This document shows positions 26,111-37,105 of a stretch of DNA of 64,000 bases, piece after piece. The stretch comes from Steromphala cineraria (Eukaryota > Mollusca > Gastropoda > Trochida > Trochidae), in the NCBI GenBank assembly GCA_916613615.1, contig OU744720.1, forward strand, positions 68,216,471 to 68,280,470, written 5' to 3'. A program made the translations under genes and the position numbers. The stretch's first letter is position 1. Every line of letters begins with the position of its first letter. The notes beneath the pieces were generated by a model. It did not search any database and was not told where the DNA came from. It worked only from the letters and a program-made list of their open reading frames with translations.

Positions 26111-26754
26111 GTCGAACGTATGTCGATTAGGTTAAAAATAAAATCGTAGAACGATGAATCATATAACTTACAGGTTGATATTTAAACGCAGTATTATTTG
26201 AAACTATTCATCTACGTGTTTAATTTCATACGGACTCAAATTCAATTCATACATCCATGAAAGCAGTAACTTTTACAAATCAACATACTCATAGTTGATC
26301 AGCCCTGGGAACAATCCCACCGTGATCACAGGCCGATTAGAGTTATCGTTCTTGACACTTGCTACGTGAATGAAAGTAACGTCGAAAGAAAAAACTGTTG
26401 TTCAAACTTCAGATTATGTGATTATCCTGACATACAGACTTCTTTTGATGCATTCTTTGTAAGTTCCTCTTAAAGATATTGCCACTTTTATCAACAATAG
26501 TTGGATAAAAAAGCCAGGTTTTTGACATTTTCGTTACAACATTGTGCCGTCAACAACGCATCACAGTGGTAGTACGGCGTGACGATCAGCTGATTCAAAT
26601 ACTTATTACCTTTATCAAATAATGTTGTTTGTTAAGAGTTTTATGTGTGTTAATTTGTGCAAGGTTGAAAAGTGTTTTATATCATTCAGGGACAATATTT
26701 TCGTCATTTTCGTATTGCATATAATGCAGGGGGATATAGTCGTTGGCTCAGTCA
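26111..26754. other. No gene recognised
   Basis: Nothing recognised in this stretch. Confidence 0.5.
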
Positions 26755-27136
26755 GTCCGTCTGTTCGTCTGTTTGAGATCACATTGTTTGTAGCAGAATT
26801 TGAAAACCTTTACAGCTAGCTCAATGAAACTTGGTATATTGACTAATCATCACATGAATTTGTGCCTGTTTGGGTATTCAACTTTCTGTAATTTTTTTAT
26901 TTTTGAGGTTTCCATGGAAACGCAACTTAGAATTGGGTTCCCGGGGTAGAACTCAAAAACTGTTTTGCCTAGCCTAATCACATTTAGTATATTGAACAAT
27001 CATCACATGTAGTTGTGCCTTTTGGGATTTTCAACTTTTTGGAATTCGTTTTCCAGTTTCCATGGAAACGCAACTTAGAAATGTGTTTCCGGAGCAGAAG
27101 TTGAAAACCATTAGAGCTAGCTCAATAAAACTTGTA
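26755..27136 (+). repeat. Tandem array, unit about 145-170 bases
   Basis: The palindrome GTTTCCATGGAAAC followed by GCAACTTAGAA occurs near 26910 and 27056. TCACATG(T/A)A(G/T)TTGTGCC occurs near 26850 and 27003. AGCTAGCTCAAT(G/A)AAACTTG occurs near 26815 and 27115. It is the same broad family as the 9.8-10.6 kb array and repeat Q. The last unit is broken at a TA by the Tc1 element that follows. Confidence 0.8.
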
Positions 27137-27990
27137 TACTTAGCAAAATAAGTTAAGGACCACCTGTTTTTTTTAATGATGAAATTATTTTACGAGTTAA
27201 AATTTTGAAATTATGGCACCACGAGGACACCATACTTGTCTTTCTCCACTCCGAATTTCAAATTCATGATGCACGTGCAATTTGTGATATAAGGCGGACG
27301 CATGTGTTCGCAAAGACAAGACCGACGTGTTAGAATTGATTTAGCGCACAGAGATCACATTAAGTGACAGTATTTTTTAATCAAGAGTGATTTGTGAAGT
27401 CTCAATGAATTCGGAATGCCCAATAGAAGACATTTATCGAATGAAGAGGCAGCTCAAGCACTGGGCTTTTGGATGCAGGTCTTTCATTTAGAGAAGTTGA
27501 GAGAAGGCTTAACGTTAGTCATAGTGTCATCAGCAGACTTCGCGAAAGGTTTCAGCAGACCGGGTCTGTTAAGCAGAGGGCTAGGAGTGGACGCCCTAAG
27601 AAGACTACTCCACGTCAGTACCGGCAAATTGTCATTAGCAAAAGGGCGAGGCTGAAATCGGCAAAAACCATTCATTCTCAATTCCGAAATGTGACACGCA
27701 TTCAAATTTCAAATAAGACAGTTCAAAACAGACTCCATACTCAACATTTGCGTGCTTACAGGCCAGCTGTTTGTCCACCATTTGAACATGTGAACATGGA
27801 TAGGGCGTCATTAAGGAACATTTGAATGAATCCAGATTTTGTCCGTATTTTCACGATGGAAGGAGACGTGTTTGGTGATCCAAAAATGAAAGCAACAAAT
27901 TTCTCACAAATAAAATGTTATGGAATCTTGTCCAGAGCTTTCCTCGGCGCTGTCAGGCTGTGATTTATGCCCGGGATGGACACGTCCTAT
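27137..27990 (+). pseudogene. Tc1-like transposase relic, internally deleted
   Basis: The element appears to start at TACTTAGCAAAATAAG, inserted at a TA of the preceding tandem unit. The frame at 27416 (MPNRRHLSNEEAA) continues after a frameshift as SFREVERRLNVSHSVISRL and RERFQQTGSVKQRARSGRP, with KKTTPRQYRQIV after it. This is the paired helix-turn-helix DNA-binding region of Tc1/mariner transposases with its GRP linker. Near 27826-27875, after another shift, NESRF and DGRRRVW match the family's DESRF...DGRRRVW; the first catalytic Asp would be Asn here. The sequence then jumps to SFPRRCQAVIYARDGH (about 27935-27980), the C-terminus of Tc1 proteins. The rest of the catalytic domain is deleted. 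A matching right terminal repeat was not found. Confidence 0.85.
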
Positions 27991-28423
27991 TGAAGTTGAC
28001 ATTAGACGCAGTTTCCGAAGATTCAAATCAGCTTGATTCTTACGACAAGATACCAGTACCACCAATCTCTCCCGATGGCTGTTGTTAAGCAAAGTTAAAA
28101 TTAGAAGGGTCTAGTATTGAGTTGTATTTTATTTTCTTAAGTAAATCAGGTTTCTGTGTTAATTTCGTTCTCTGGTAATTATAAGTTCAGTCTTATCAGT
28201 TTGAGGGACAACATCGAGAGTGTTTGGTCGCATTATTAGGTGTAGACTGTAGTATTTTATAGAGAATGTTCTTTTGTGTCTTGTTATATAATCACTGGCT
28301 CCGATATGTTGATGATGAATTCAGCTTACAGTTTTTGATGAGGTGGACACTTTACATACCTGAACTGAGAAACATGTTTTTAATTTAATGTATTTGTAGC
28401 AGGAATGAAAATGCAATATTTCC
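27991..28423. other. No gene recognised
   Basis: Probably flank of the Tc1 relic. I searched by eye for an inverted copy of the left end and did not find one. Confidence 0.45.
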
Positions 28424-28503
28424 AAGTCCATGCGGGATTCGAACCCGGGACCTCCGGGTTGACAGTCCTACGCTCTACCTGTTCGGCCACAGAGATATCC
28501 TTC
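28424..28503 (-). repeat. tRNA-derived SINE head or tRNA pseudogene
   Basis: On the - strand a box-A-like GTGGCCGAACAGGTAGAG is followed by a CTGTCAA loop and then box B, GGGTTCGAATCCC, inside a good T-arm. The anticodon loop would read GTC (Asp), but the acceptor and anticodon stems do not pair fully. It is therefore a polymerase III promoter remnant rather than a working tRNA. Confidence 0.75.
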
Positions 28504-29323
28504 CAGCCGAAGCCAGTAGGAAGTAGTAGACCTCACCCTGTCACATATTTATTTATCATATACAAGTTTCAGTTGTTGATTGTATCATAAGTGCTATTCC
28601 AACTGGTGCTCTTTTACACGATGAATCGAAAGAGGAGATATAACTTTACACTTGTTGAAAGGATCTTATTTATTTTGTAATAAACTTTAAATTGGTTCAT
28701 ATGTTGCCATAGTTGTTTTTCATTTCGCTTCATCAGAGCAAGAGACAATAACCTGGAGAATAGGATAGGCTTGACAGTTGACATTTAACGTTCACCATAA
28801 AAAAAAATACACAACTCAAAGTCCGTAAATATGTCAACCGCAACACCCATCATATTACAATATTTTGTACTGACTTGACATAAAAATATCACTTTACGAC
28901 AGAAATAAGTAGTCTGATAAAACAGACAGACGGATAGAAAATTAAAAGAGTGTATTGTGTAAATAAGGTTGCCACTGTGTTTAGACAAGCTGTCAGAGTG
29001 AACTAAACTCAATCAAGCCAATGAACACAACTCACTCAAAAGTTTGCACAAAGTTATTTACTCAACTCTAGGAAGTTAGTTAACACTCTACAAAGCAGTT
29101 TTGCTCAGTATCTATTCAGTTTGTATAAGCAAGAGACACAATAAATGGCTTAACGTAAATTCAATGCAGTAATGTTGGAAAAGTATCGCAATGGGAAAAA
29201 GGAACAGTTACGACCGAGCATGTTACTTCGACATATAATAGGCGTGGATTTGAACAAGCTCAAATACCCAGTGACAGTGGAGTTTATATAATATTGAATT
29301 TGAGAGCAGGATAGAGTAGTCCA
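28504..29323. other. No gene recognised
   Basis: A 75-codon frame on the - strand has no recognisable motif. Nothing else is seen. Confidence 0.5.
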
Positions 29324-29679
29324 TTCTCCCCCCACCAGAGGCAGATCAAGTCGAGAAATGTTGATACAACCTCTGTTCTATTACGCCGAAATCCCTGGGT
29401 TCCGGCAGTTTCCCCTGGCGGAAAAAATTGCACCACAATCCATTTGAATATTTTTATCAAATGACAACGCTTCTCGCAAGGAAAGAGTGGTTCATATCAC
29501 AATGCCTTTGTCATCATTTAGTAGCCAAAATGATGATTTAAGAACAGCGTCGCTGATTGCACAACTAACTTCGATTGCCTCCAATCAGGCGTCTCCCATT
29601 CTTTCCCACAAAGTCGGCGTAATATAACAGAGGCTGAATCAACATTTCATGACTTGATCGGCCTCTGTGGGGAGAGAAT
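29324..29679 (-). repeat. MITE-B copy 2, best preserved
   Basis: Terminal inverted repeats of about 57 bp are nearly complete: left AGAGGCAGATCAAGTC through TATTACGCCGA, right TCGGCGTAATAT through TGATCGGCCTCTGTGGGGAG. The interior words (AAAATGATGATTT, AACAGCGTCGCTGATTG) are inverted relative to copy 1. No transposase is present. Confidence 0.88.
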
Positions 29680-29689
29680 GGGAGTAATC

Positions 29690-30470
29690 AACCTTTGTTG
29701 GACTTTGCGTTGTGGGATTTGATAATAAGAACACTTTGAGGTTGATATGCTTACAAATTAAGAAAACTCAGTTCCCAGTTCGAACATCGGGCACAAATTA
29801 TCAGAGAAAAGGACACAAGAACAAGTTAACAACAACACTATTTTATTACGAAAAGGGAAGGAAATGTAACAATATCTCAAAAGTTCAAAATAGCACCAGT
29901 TTGTCACTCACACACCAGAACAGCCGTAAGATGCATGACAATGTGTAAACTTTATTTAATACCACCCAAACCTGCCTTTCATAGAAATTCTAGAAGATTA
30001 CAATTACCCCATAACTAATACCTAACTCCTAATCTATTTTATCACACTAATTCTCCCCCAGCCCGCCTTAACACTAAACTAAGTACAGAAAGTCCCTTAA
30101 TCAACCTAACATGCTAAAGGGGTGGTTGGATCATGAAGCAGGACCTGTCGGCACGACGGAATGACAACCTGTCTAATTGCTCGGAACCCCGAGAGTGAGA
30201 CAACTGCACCCGTGAAGCCAGGTCGCCTATATAGTGCTCCGAGACGACCTCTGAGTTCAGCCATTGTCAGCAGACGTCTCCGCCAATCAGTACCTACCAA
30301 AACATAACAAGCGCATCGCAGCACACATAACCCGTAAAGAAGTAATCTCGTAATCGGAGCAAGTGAAACAATTGGCTACAAGACTAAGCAGTAAACTAAT
30401 TGTCCCCCTATGGTAGGTTAATACTGTATATATATCCTAATTAAAACCCCAACACCCATTTACATTTTTT
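29690..30470 (-). promoter_or_regulatory. G+C-rich promoter- or LTR-like island
   Basis: About 30100-30340 is markedly richer in G+C and CpG than the window. On the - strand it reads GATTGGCGGAGACG, then ACTATATAGGCG near 30230 (TATA-like), with an AAATAAA-like signal at about 29951-29957, some 270 bases downstream. This order (CCAAT-like word, TATA, polyadenylation signal) would suit a solo LTR or a promoter. I could not find LTR ends or a target duplication. The 72-codon Arg-rich frame inside has no motif. Confidence 0.3.
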
Positions 30471-30487
30471 TACCCCAGTTTTCCTAC

Positions 30488-31115
30488 AGACATTATAGAG
30501 AAGCTCAAGTCTGGCAAGTGCACTGAAAAATCGTTTTATAGAATTAAGAACAAAACTGGTGTGTTAGAGGTTGCTGCCGTTGAAAGACTTATTGCTGAAG
30601 TAGGAGATGAAGGTGAGGTTAAAGTGTATTGCTTTCCAGATGATTAATGAACGTTTAAGATGAAGGTACATGTAGCTTTGAGTGAGCAAGCTGACATGCT
30701 CAGAAGAAGTCAGATATATAAAACGTGGATTTCATAGAAATAGGCGAAACAGTGTTTGTTAACATACCTGAATTTGATCCAGGAATCGGAGATATGAGAA
30801 ACATGGTTGGCTATGTGCTTGCAGTAAATGACAAAAGATATCAAATATCTACAAAGCATGGCATTCTCGTCGGATATTATGAAAATAATCAATTTGGTGT
30901 TTCACGGCCACAAATTTTAACTGAACTGGATGTCTGTACAGATACTGTTCTGAGAGAATGTGTTCGCAAAAAGTCACTTTTGGACAGGGCATGACAAAAT
31001 GCAATTGTTCATCTTCCACGAAATGTACAACAAATAACTGTAAATGTAAGAGGTCTGCCATGAAATGTTCAAGCAGATGCCATCACTCTTACCCCTGTTC
31101 AAACAAATACTGATA
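30488..31115 (+). pseudogene. KRBA2-like integrase relic, core deleted
   Basis: A first segment (30488-30646) reads TDIIEKLKSGKCTEKSFYRI, then VLEVAAVERLIAEVGDEGEV and a YCFPDD stop. It resembles the N-terminal region of the bivalve proteins annotated as KRAB-A-domain-containing protein 2-like integrases. A second segment, with one frameshift near 30723, reads ALSEQADMLRRSQIYK, then IGETVFVNIPEFD, GDMRNMVGYVLAV, YQISTKHGIL and NQFGVS. After another shift near 30970 it reads GQGMTKCNCSSSTKCTTNNC and CHHSYPCSNKY. That Cys-rich tail (CxC, CxxxxC, CxC, CxxxCH) is characteristic of the family's C-terminus. The integrase (rve) core with its DDE residues is missing. The family name is from memory of its pattern; the ORF is broken and not functional. 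Confidence 0.75.
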
Positions 31116-31505
31116 TAGTGAACATGAACTCATTAAATTGTATTTCAATATTAAACACATGGGTTGTTTTATAATGCTACTGACTGGCGAATTTCCTAGA
31201 CAGTAATGCTATTACCAGCGGCAGTAACGTAACTGACTGAAATATAACCAAGATATCACTATTGCCTAGTCGCCACGTAATTGTCTAGGCAGTAACGTTA
31301 TTGACGGATTCCCCTTGATGACGCTAACATATAGATGAGACATAGTTAGATTGACCTGCCTGAATAGATTCTACTCGTCAATAACAAAAAGTGAAGAAGT
31401 TGTTCGTCTCAAAATCATCTTTTATAGAATATAATATGGTTTGTAGAAATTCTTTAATGATACAACTACAACAGGAAGTACTTAATTGTCATGTAGGTTA
31501 CATAG
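31116..31505. other. No gene recognised
   Basis: The word GGCAGTAACGTTATTGAC is nearly repeated near 31210 and 31290. Otherwise nothing is recognised. Confidence 0.45.
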
Positions 31506-31702
31506 TGTTAAGGATTTCATTTGTAGCATAGCCTTGACATTTGCCAACAGGAAATGTCCCAGCCTCATATGATTTGAACTTATCCAATCAACCAACTTCT
31601 GAGAGCATGATCAAATCTACAAATTAAATCTAAGGATGAACTTACGAATGAAAGTGATAGGCCATTTATCACAAACATACTGAAAGAGAAAGTGATATGA
31701 AA
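31506..31702 (+). repeat. Repeat Q, second copy
   Basis: About 90% similar by eye to 20605-20810. The flanks differ. The - strand frames of 111 and 62 codons overlap it and are not genes. Confidence 0.75.
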
Positions 31703-31864
31703 AAAACAAGAAAAACCTTTTAAAAGGCATGCTTGGTGCCACATAGGCAGATGAAGGAGATTGTGATTTGTCGAACAATTCGGGGATAAGTGAAATATAC
31801 AACACTGGATAACAGCACTAATATTAACACAAGTATTACTCAAAGTTAACTTCACAAAATTAAT

Positions 31865-32068
31865 TTCTATCAACACGAATTGCTGAAAGTTATGAATATT
31901 TTTTACATTCATCAACGATTGTTGGTATATTTCATATCAAAATACACGAGGGTGACAATCTATTTATCATCCAAATTAACTCTTTTTGACATCTCAGAGA
32001 AAAAATGTAAATCTCTAAACACAACAACACTAGATTTTCAAGACAGTGATGTCATTGCATTTTGATGT
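31865..32068 (+). repeat. Repeat V, copy 1
   Basis: Shares ATCAACACGA, GAGGGTGA, TTTATCATCCAAAT and CAGTGATGTCATTGCATT in order with 36803-36970. The final word leads into a TGACGTCA-type array in the second copy but not here. Confidence 0.7.
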
Positions 32069-33306
32069 AGTTACTTGAAGTAAAAGAACTGTGTTGCAAT
32101 GTAGCGTTGACAATGACAGGAAATTGTGCAAAACGTACTGCCAAAACGATATCTCCTTGTCATGCTGGTTAATTATTAACAGTAGTATAACAGATAATAA
32201 AGAAAATACTTTCCGATGATCTGACGGGATTTCAATCCAGGTCCGCTGAGCTAACGTTTGGAACCAGCGATGTAGGTCATATTCTAAATATAGCACGAGT
32301 CAAGTTCAGTACTCTGATTATAAATACATGTTTTCAACGTAAACATTTAGTGACATCGTTAAGTATGACTTGTCACGTGATCGTAAGTGATCTACCTAAT
32401 AGTAAACATAAGTCTTATTTCGATGTCACCATCGTACTTACACAAACATTACTTTTAATTCGCCAGGCGAGCCCAGCGTGAAATTAAATCGCGTGGGTTA
32501 AAAAAAAGTGGATTCTGCGATTATTGAATGCGAAATAATTAATGCTTTATCTGGAACAAATGCAGACTCTTCTTCAAATGAAGATGTTTTTTATTGAGTC
32601 TGTTAACATTTATCAGCATCTTTAATAGAAAACATTGTTTCTCTTTTAATATAACATTTAAAGCGAAATCATATTCCACAGTTTAATGTGCCATATATTT
32701 TGTATTACCCACATGGTGACGTAATGCATTTTTTGCTACAGGTCTGTTCATTGGTCTTTTGATTTGGATACAACACATGTGATTGGCGCGGCTTCCCTTT
32801 GAAAATATCAAGAGTAATATAGAGAGAATTCAGAAAAGTTTTAGAAAAATCAAATCACCAAGAAATGAAATGTGACCTTTGGTGGAGAAAAGGGGCATGA
32901 GGATTGTCTTTCTCGATTTAAACATTTTTTTATTCATGAAAGCATTTACATGAATAAGGATTGTCACAATTAACTTTAAGTTTATATAGGTGCCACTCGA
33001 TTAAATATCACAAAATACAACCAATTATACAATTTAAAATTTACAAAGTAAGTAAATGAGTAATTCCACATAGGCCGACAAAAAGCACAATTATAAGTGG
33101 TTGATAATTATCAAGATTTATTAAATAAAGGAGTTCTATAATATCTTACATTTAGGCGTTTATAATAACTTAAAACATTGTGATTCTTGTATAAATTTAT
33201 GGACAGGTTAAAGAATATTGTGATTTATTATTTCGCTTTAATATTGATAATTTTAATATAATGGTATATACATCAAAACCAGTTTTGTTGAAATTTTTAT
33301 CTGATC
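32069..33306. other. No gene; small repeat Q fragment
   Basis: The part 32865-32920 (AATGTGACCTTTGGTGGAGA, then GGATTGTCTTTC) matches 20815-20860. A weak box-B-like word near 32228-32240 is not supported by a tRNA fold. Nothing else is seen. Confidence 0.45.
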
Positions 33307-33660
33307 TTAATAGATTGAAATGAGGGCAGAAAAGGAAATAGTGGACATAATCTTCCCACAGATGTCAGCATGAACAATTTGAATTATTTTAAATATGCCT
33401 GTAGATTGTTCCTCTGTACAATTATCCCATATATTGCAACAATAGTCAAAATGTGGAAGTATGTAATATGTATACATAAATTCAAGTGTTCGTCTTGTTA
33501 ATTTATATTTAAAACTTCTTAAATAATTAACCACAACACTTACATTTTTTATTATTTCTTCAATTTGTCTTTTTCTATAATAAGTACTAAATATATCATT
33601 AATAAAGTAATACACTGGATTTTCATTTACATGATATGACCACAGCGTCGATGATATCAC
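33307..33660 (-). pseudogene. LINE reverse transcriptase C-terminal fragment
   Basis: The - strand frame reads FINDIFSTYYRKRQIEEIIK, then VVVNYLRSFKYKLTRRT, LEFMYTYYILPHFDYCCNIW and a QSTGIFKIIQ-like stretch. The pattern of a shared helix, a Tyr-Ile-Leu-Pro-His-Phe-Asp-Tyr-Cys core and Trp-Asx is typical of the thumb/C-terminal end of Jockey/CR1-like reverse transcriptases. Fingers, palm and endonuclease are absent, and the downstream part degenerates after about residue 100. It is a different LINE lineage from the relic at 24.5 kb. A 55-base piece of the same region is found at 20880-20935. Confidence 0.75.
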
Positions 33661-34559
33661 CGGATCATATATAACTGATATATTTTTTTCAAATTATGAA
33701 TCAATATATAAATAATATTTAAGCATAATGACCAAAATATACTACATAAGGGTCAACTCGATTTTCTGAATGAATTGTTTCTAGTCGGATATCAATTCAC
33801 GTTCAAGAGGAAATCTTGTTAGCATGGCTTCGGTATATCCTGATAACAGAAAACTGCGTCCAAAGCATATTATGCTACATTTAAAATCAACAGTATGAAT
33901 GTCTCCTGAAACATAACCATGTCCTGTTTAAAACAAAGTTTTACCACCCGAACTCTATGTTGCCAGGTCTGTCTGTAGAGGTGATTATATCTTTAAACGT
34001 GTCATTTGCATTTTCAATAAACAAGTGAAGCACAAAAACCACGCAGAAATCTACTTAAATTTCGTAAGTATCAGAAGAAAGGGTGGCTTCACTCTGTCCC
34101 GATTTTGACTAACGACAGAAACGAGAAGAAGAAAATTTGAAATGTGTACGATTTGACCCGGATATGAGTAAAAAACAGTCATCATTGGAGGCACTACCAA
34201 TAAAGACAGAAGGCAACACGATGTTGAAAGAATGACCCACGACCAAAAAACAAAATCAAAGCTAATGGATGCACGATTGTAAAGGAGATTTATCTTAGGT
34301 CGAGTTCGATTGGCCTGGAATTAATAACATTTGGTATTGATTTGAAGTTTTGCCCATACGTGAAATGTGGCTATGTGGTTGAACTATCAAGTCAAGAATG
34401 GTTGTGTGGCACAAAGTTAGACAACCAGTCAGTTGTTAGACTAATAATCTGTGGCCTTTTGGAACATATTCAGGGAATGGTCTTATAATACAATGTTCAG
34501 CTAAGTTGCTAGATACCAACCGTGGAAAGGATTCAAACTCACCCTTTACGAAGTCTGCA
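33661..34559. other. No gene recognised
   Basis: A+T-rich at first, becoming more balanced toward 34500. No motif is recognised. Confidence 0.45.
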
Positions 34560-34673
34560 CGAAGACAACACGGCAGCACGACGTCGTATCGTTAGTACGA
34601 TGCATATGCGATGCCTCGATTCCTGTGCCGATAAACGTCACGTGACCGCTGGAAGTTGGCTGGAGAGGGTATC
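34560..34673 (+). promoter_or_regulatory. CpG-rich promoter-like stretch with palindromic E-box
   Basis: CpG-dense sequence (ACGACGTCGTATCG) is followed by GTCACGTGAC at 34637-34646, a perfect palindromic E-box of the USF/MITF/TFE type. It lies 27 bases before an ATG in reasonable context (TATCATGG). No TATA box is seen. Downstream, GGCCGCCATGTTG near 34979 resembles a YY1 core-promoter site on the - strand. Promoter function is inferred. Confidence 0.35.
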
Positions 34674-34855
34674 ATGGCTGCACAATTTGATTGTGTTAAA
34701 CGTCCTTACGACTATATTTTGCAACTTATCACACACCGTAGGAAAGTGTACGCCTGGAATTTGTTACACAACGGAAGTGAACGAGTTACTCTGCGAGAGA
34801 TAAGTTTGTTTCTGTGCATTCGGTGTAGGATTTTGCTCAATAATTCGGTTTTCAG
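34674..34855 (+). CDS. Candidate first coding exon, unknown protein
   Basis: From the ATG at 34674 the frame reads MAAQFDCVKRPYDYILQLIT, then HRRKVYAWNLLHNGSERVTL and REISLFL, and stays open to a stop at 34865. A good donor (TTTTCAG/GTACTT) follows position 34855, giving an open exon of 182 bases. The composition is more balanced than the flanks and a CpG-rich E-box region lies just upstream. I do not recognise the protein. About 175 bases from CACACCGTAGG onward recur inverted at 37505-37680 with a frameshift, and the conserved part includes the putative donor. This may mean a duplicated, decayed exon or that the stretch is a repeat. No transcript evidence is available. Confidence 0.3.
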
Positions 34856-35396
34856 GTACTTTTGAGAAACAATATTTCGGACTGTACAATGGTAGACACT
34901 GGTGAAATTATAGACGCTTACGTAATTACTGTTCATCTTTCCACATATAATATGCAACTTTTAAAGCTACTGTCCCATTGGCCGCCATGTTGAATCTGAT
35001 AAGTTTGCTACTTTCACAGGAAATATTTTAATGTGATCTATGTCAAGTTCAGAAAAAAATAACCAAAACGATCATAAGAAAAACATCTACGGGCCAGGAC
35101 AGCCATAAGCTTCCGATTGTGGTGCCTTGTTTCAATGTCGGTCTCCCCTAAAAGAAACAATGTCAAGATGCCTCTTCAGGAAGGACACTGCCTAAAGTTT
35201 CCTTAAAGATGTTCATTCATGAAACAAGTGAAATCATAATATTATTCATTTTTTCATTTTCACTGAATAGTATTTAGCAACCTTTTAATGTACATCAGGT
35301 TTACTTTTATTGAAGAAAATTAACAATCTCAGCATGACGTTGCTTGAAATTTTCAAAGTCTTATATTTATATTTTGAATAAAGAGCATTCCACAGT
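34856..35396. other. No gene recognised
   Basis: Nothing recognised apart from the YY1-like word near 34979. Confidence 0.45.
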
Positions 35397-35737
35397 AACA
35401 TGTTTTTTGAAAATTTTATATTTTAAATTTTTCGTTGATAATTGTACGTTAATGCTAAATGTTGTATTGTGATAATGTCAAAAATCTCATTACACAAACA
35501 AATCATTCCCAGTCAGAGAACAAATCATAAAAATTCACATAAAGTCCATTTTTGTGTGAACACCTTTTATTCATTTTGTGTAAGAAAAATGAATAGCATG
35601 GCTGAAATTTACATTAAATATTTGATCAGTTATAACTGCATTTAGTTTAAATACATTGTCTTTCAATTGGAACCATTTATTTTCATTTTCCTGACATCAC
35701 TTTATATCGCCCATTAAAACGTGCTACTGCCCTTTAA
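35397..35737 (+). repeat. MITE-A copy 4, left end lost
   Basis: The right end (CGTGCTACTGCCC then TTTAA) is present, with one C fewer than in the other copies, and the TTAA is at 35734. The left end retains only the TTTTTTGA that normally follows the terminal repeat. The interior matches copy 1, with GGCGGCC deleted from the central word. The 67-codon frame inside is not a gene. Confidence 0.85.
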
Positions 35738-36802
35738 ACGTCGATAATAAGTTCGTTATCAAGATAAAACTGACATGGCAACCTTGTAAGTCCCTTTTAA
35801 ACCCATCCATTGTCCGTACGTCTGTTCGAGTTAAAGGGAACAGCTTTTCTCAGAAACTATTTAGATAGGAAAACCAAGTTTGGTATTCACCTTCAGGGTA
35901 GCAATACAATGATGGAATTTAATAATGATAAACGTGCAATAGTTTGGTCCGAAGATATTGATGATGTCTGATGCGAGACAGGATCTTAGTCTCATTTGTG
36001 GTAGTCACGGACACTTTCGTCACCATGGTTGAATCCCTATAGTTTATACTTTACAATGAAGCACGATAATGATTTAATTGTCCATAAACCGTCCCTTGAG
36101 GTGACATTCCTACACGGTACTTAAAACAATGAAATTTAAGGAAACTATAACTGTAGTATGTAGCTTTTCTCTCGAATGAGATGTCATTTTTGCGCCCAAA
36201 TGTGCTTTTTACGTTGAAGCTCATGACAAACTGCATCGTTGACATAATTTGATGGAAAATGTCAGTAAGATATTGTTTGTTTAATGAAAAACATAACTAT
36301 TAACCATGCACCCTTACATTAAAGCTTAAGCTTAATACACATATGTTGACTAGTATATGTTGTTTGAATACTCGTTTTATAAATGGAACGATTGATTATT
36401 ATTTTCCTTAATGCTGTTCGGAAATAGCTTTTTGATTTGAAAAATGTACTTTAGACACAATGACGTATCTGCCTGTTAATTTAACCTATGATATACATAA
36501 CTATAATCTTATCTAACATATCTCATTGTTCAAGTGACTTCACTGAGTTTTAGTTTGTGAATTGGTATACGTTGAGATGAGTGTTCGTTTTTCAGGTGTT
36601 GAATGACGCCGCAGAAGCTATTGTATAATTACTAGCAATAACCACGTGAATACGGCTCCATTTGGAAGAGTTTCCTTAAACACTCAGAACAGATTATAGC
36701 ATTTAATAGGTGTTCTAATAAAGAACTATTCTTAAAGTTGACCCTGTTACTCGTTCACTCAAGAAAATATATAGAGAATCTCACCCAAGTGTCTTCTGAT
36801 AT
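35738..36802. other. No gene recognised
   Basis: Short frames only. Nothing recognised. Confidence 0.5.
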
Positions 36803-37017
36803 CAAATATATCAACACGAGTTGATTAAAGTTATAAATATCCGAGGGTGAGATTTTATTTATCATCCAAATCATTTTTCAACAGTTATTAGCGAAAGAAT
36901 TAACATATCTGAACACAAAACTGTCATAAGACTTCTTGAACAGTGAGGTCATTGCATTGTGACGTCATTAGCATTATGACGTCATGGCATTGTTACGCCA
37001 TGAACTTTGTGACGTCA
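36803..37017 (+). repeat. Repeat V, copy 2, ending in a TGACGTCA array
   Basis: The left part matches 31865-32068. It then carries TGACGTCA at 36960, 36977 and 37010, with a decayed TTACGCCA at 36993, so the period is about 16-17 bases. Weaker relatives (TGATGTCAC) follow to about 37060. TGACGTCA is the full palindromic CREB/ATF site. Confidence 0.75.
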
Positions 37018-37105
37018 TAGTATTGTCATCTGTGTTCTAAGTGATGCCAAAGCCTTGTGATGTCACTTAACTGATGATGTAATAGGATTATGACGATTTG
37101 ATTGT

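Noticed and set aside
32220..32290. tRNA-like words on the - strand (GTTAGCTCAGCGG and GGATTGAAATCC)
   Set aside because: The spacing between the would-be boxes is too short for a tRNA and no arms pair; at best an old SINE remnant.
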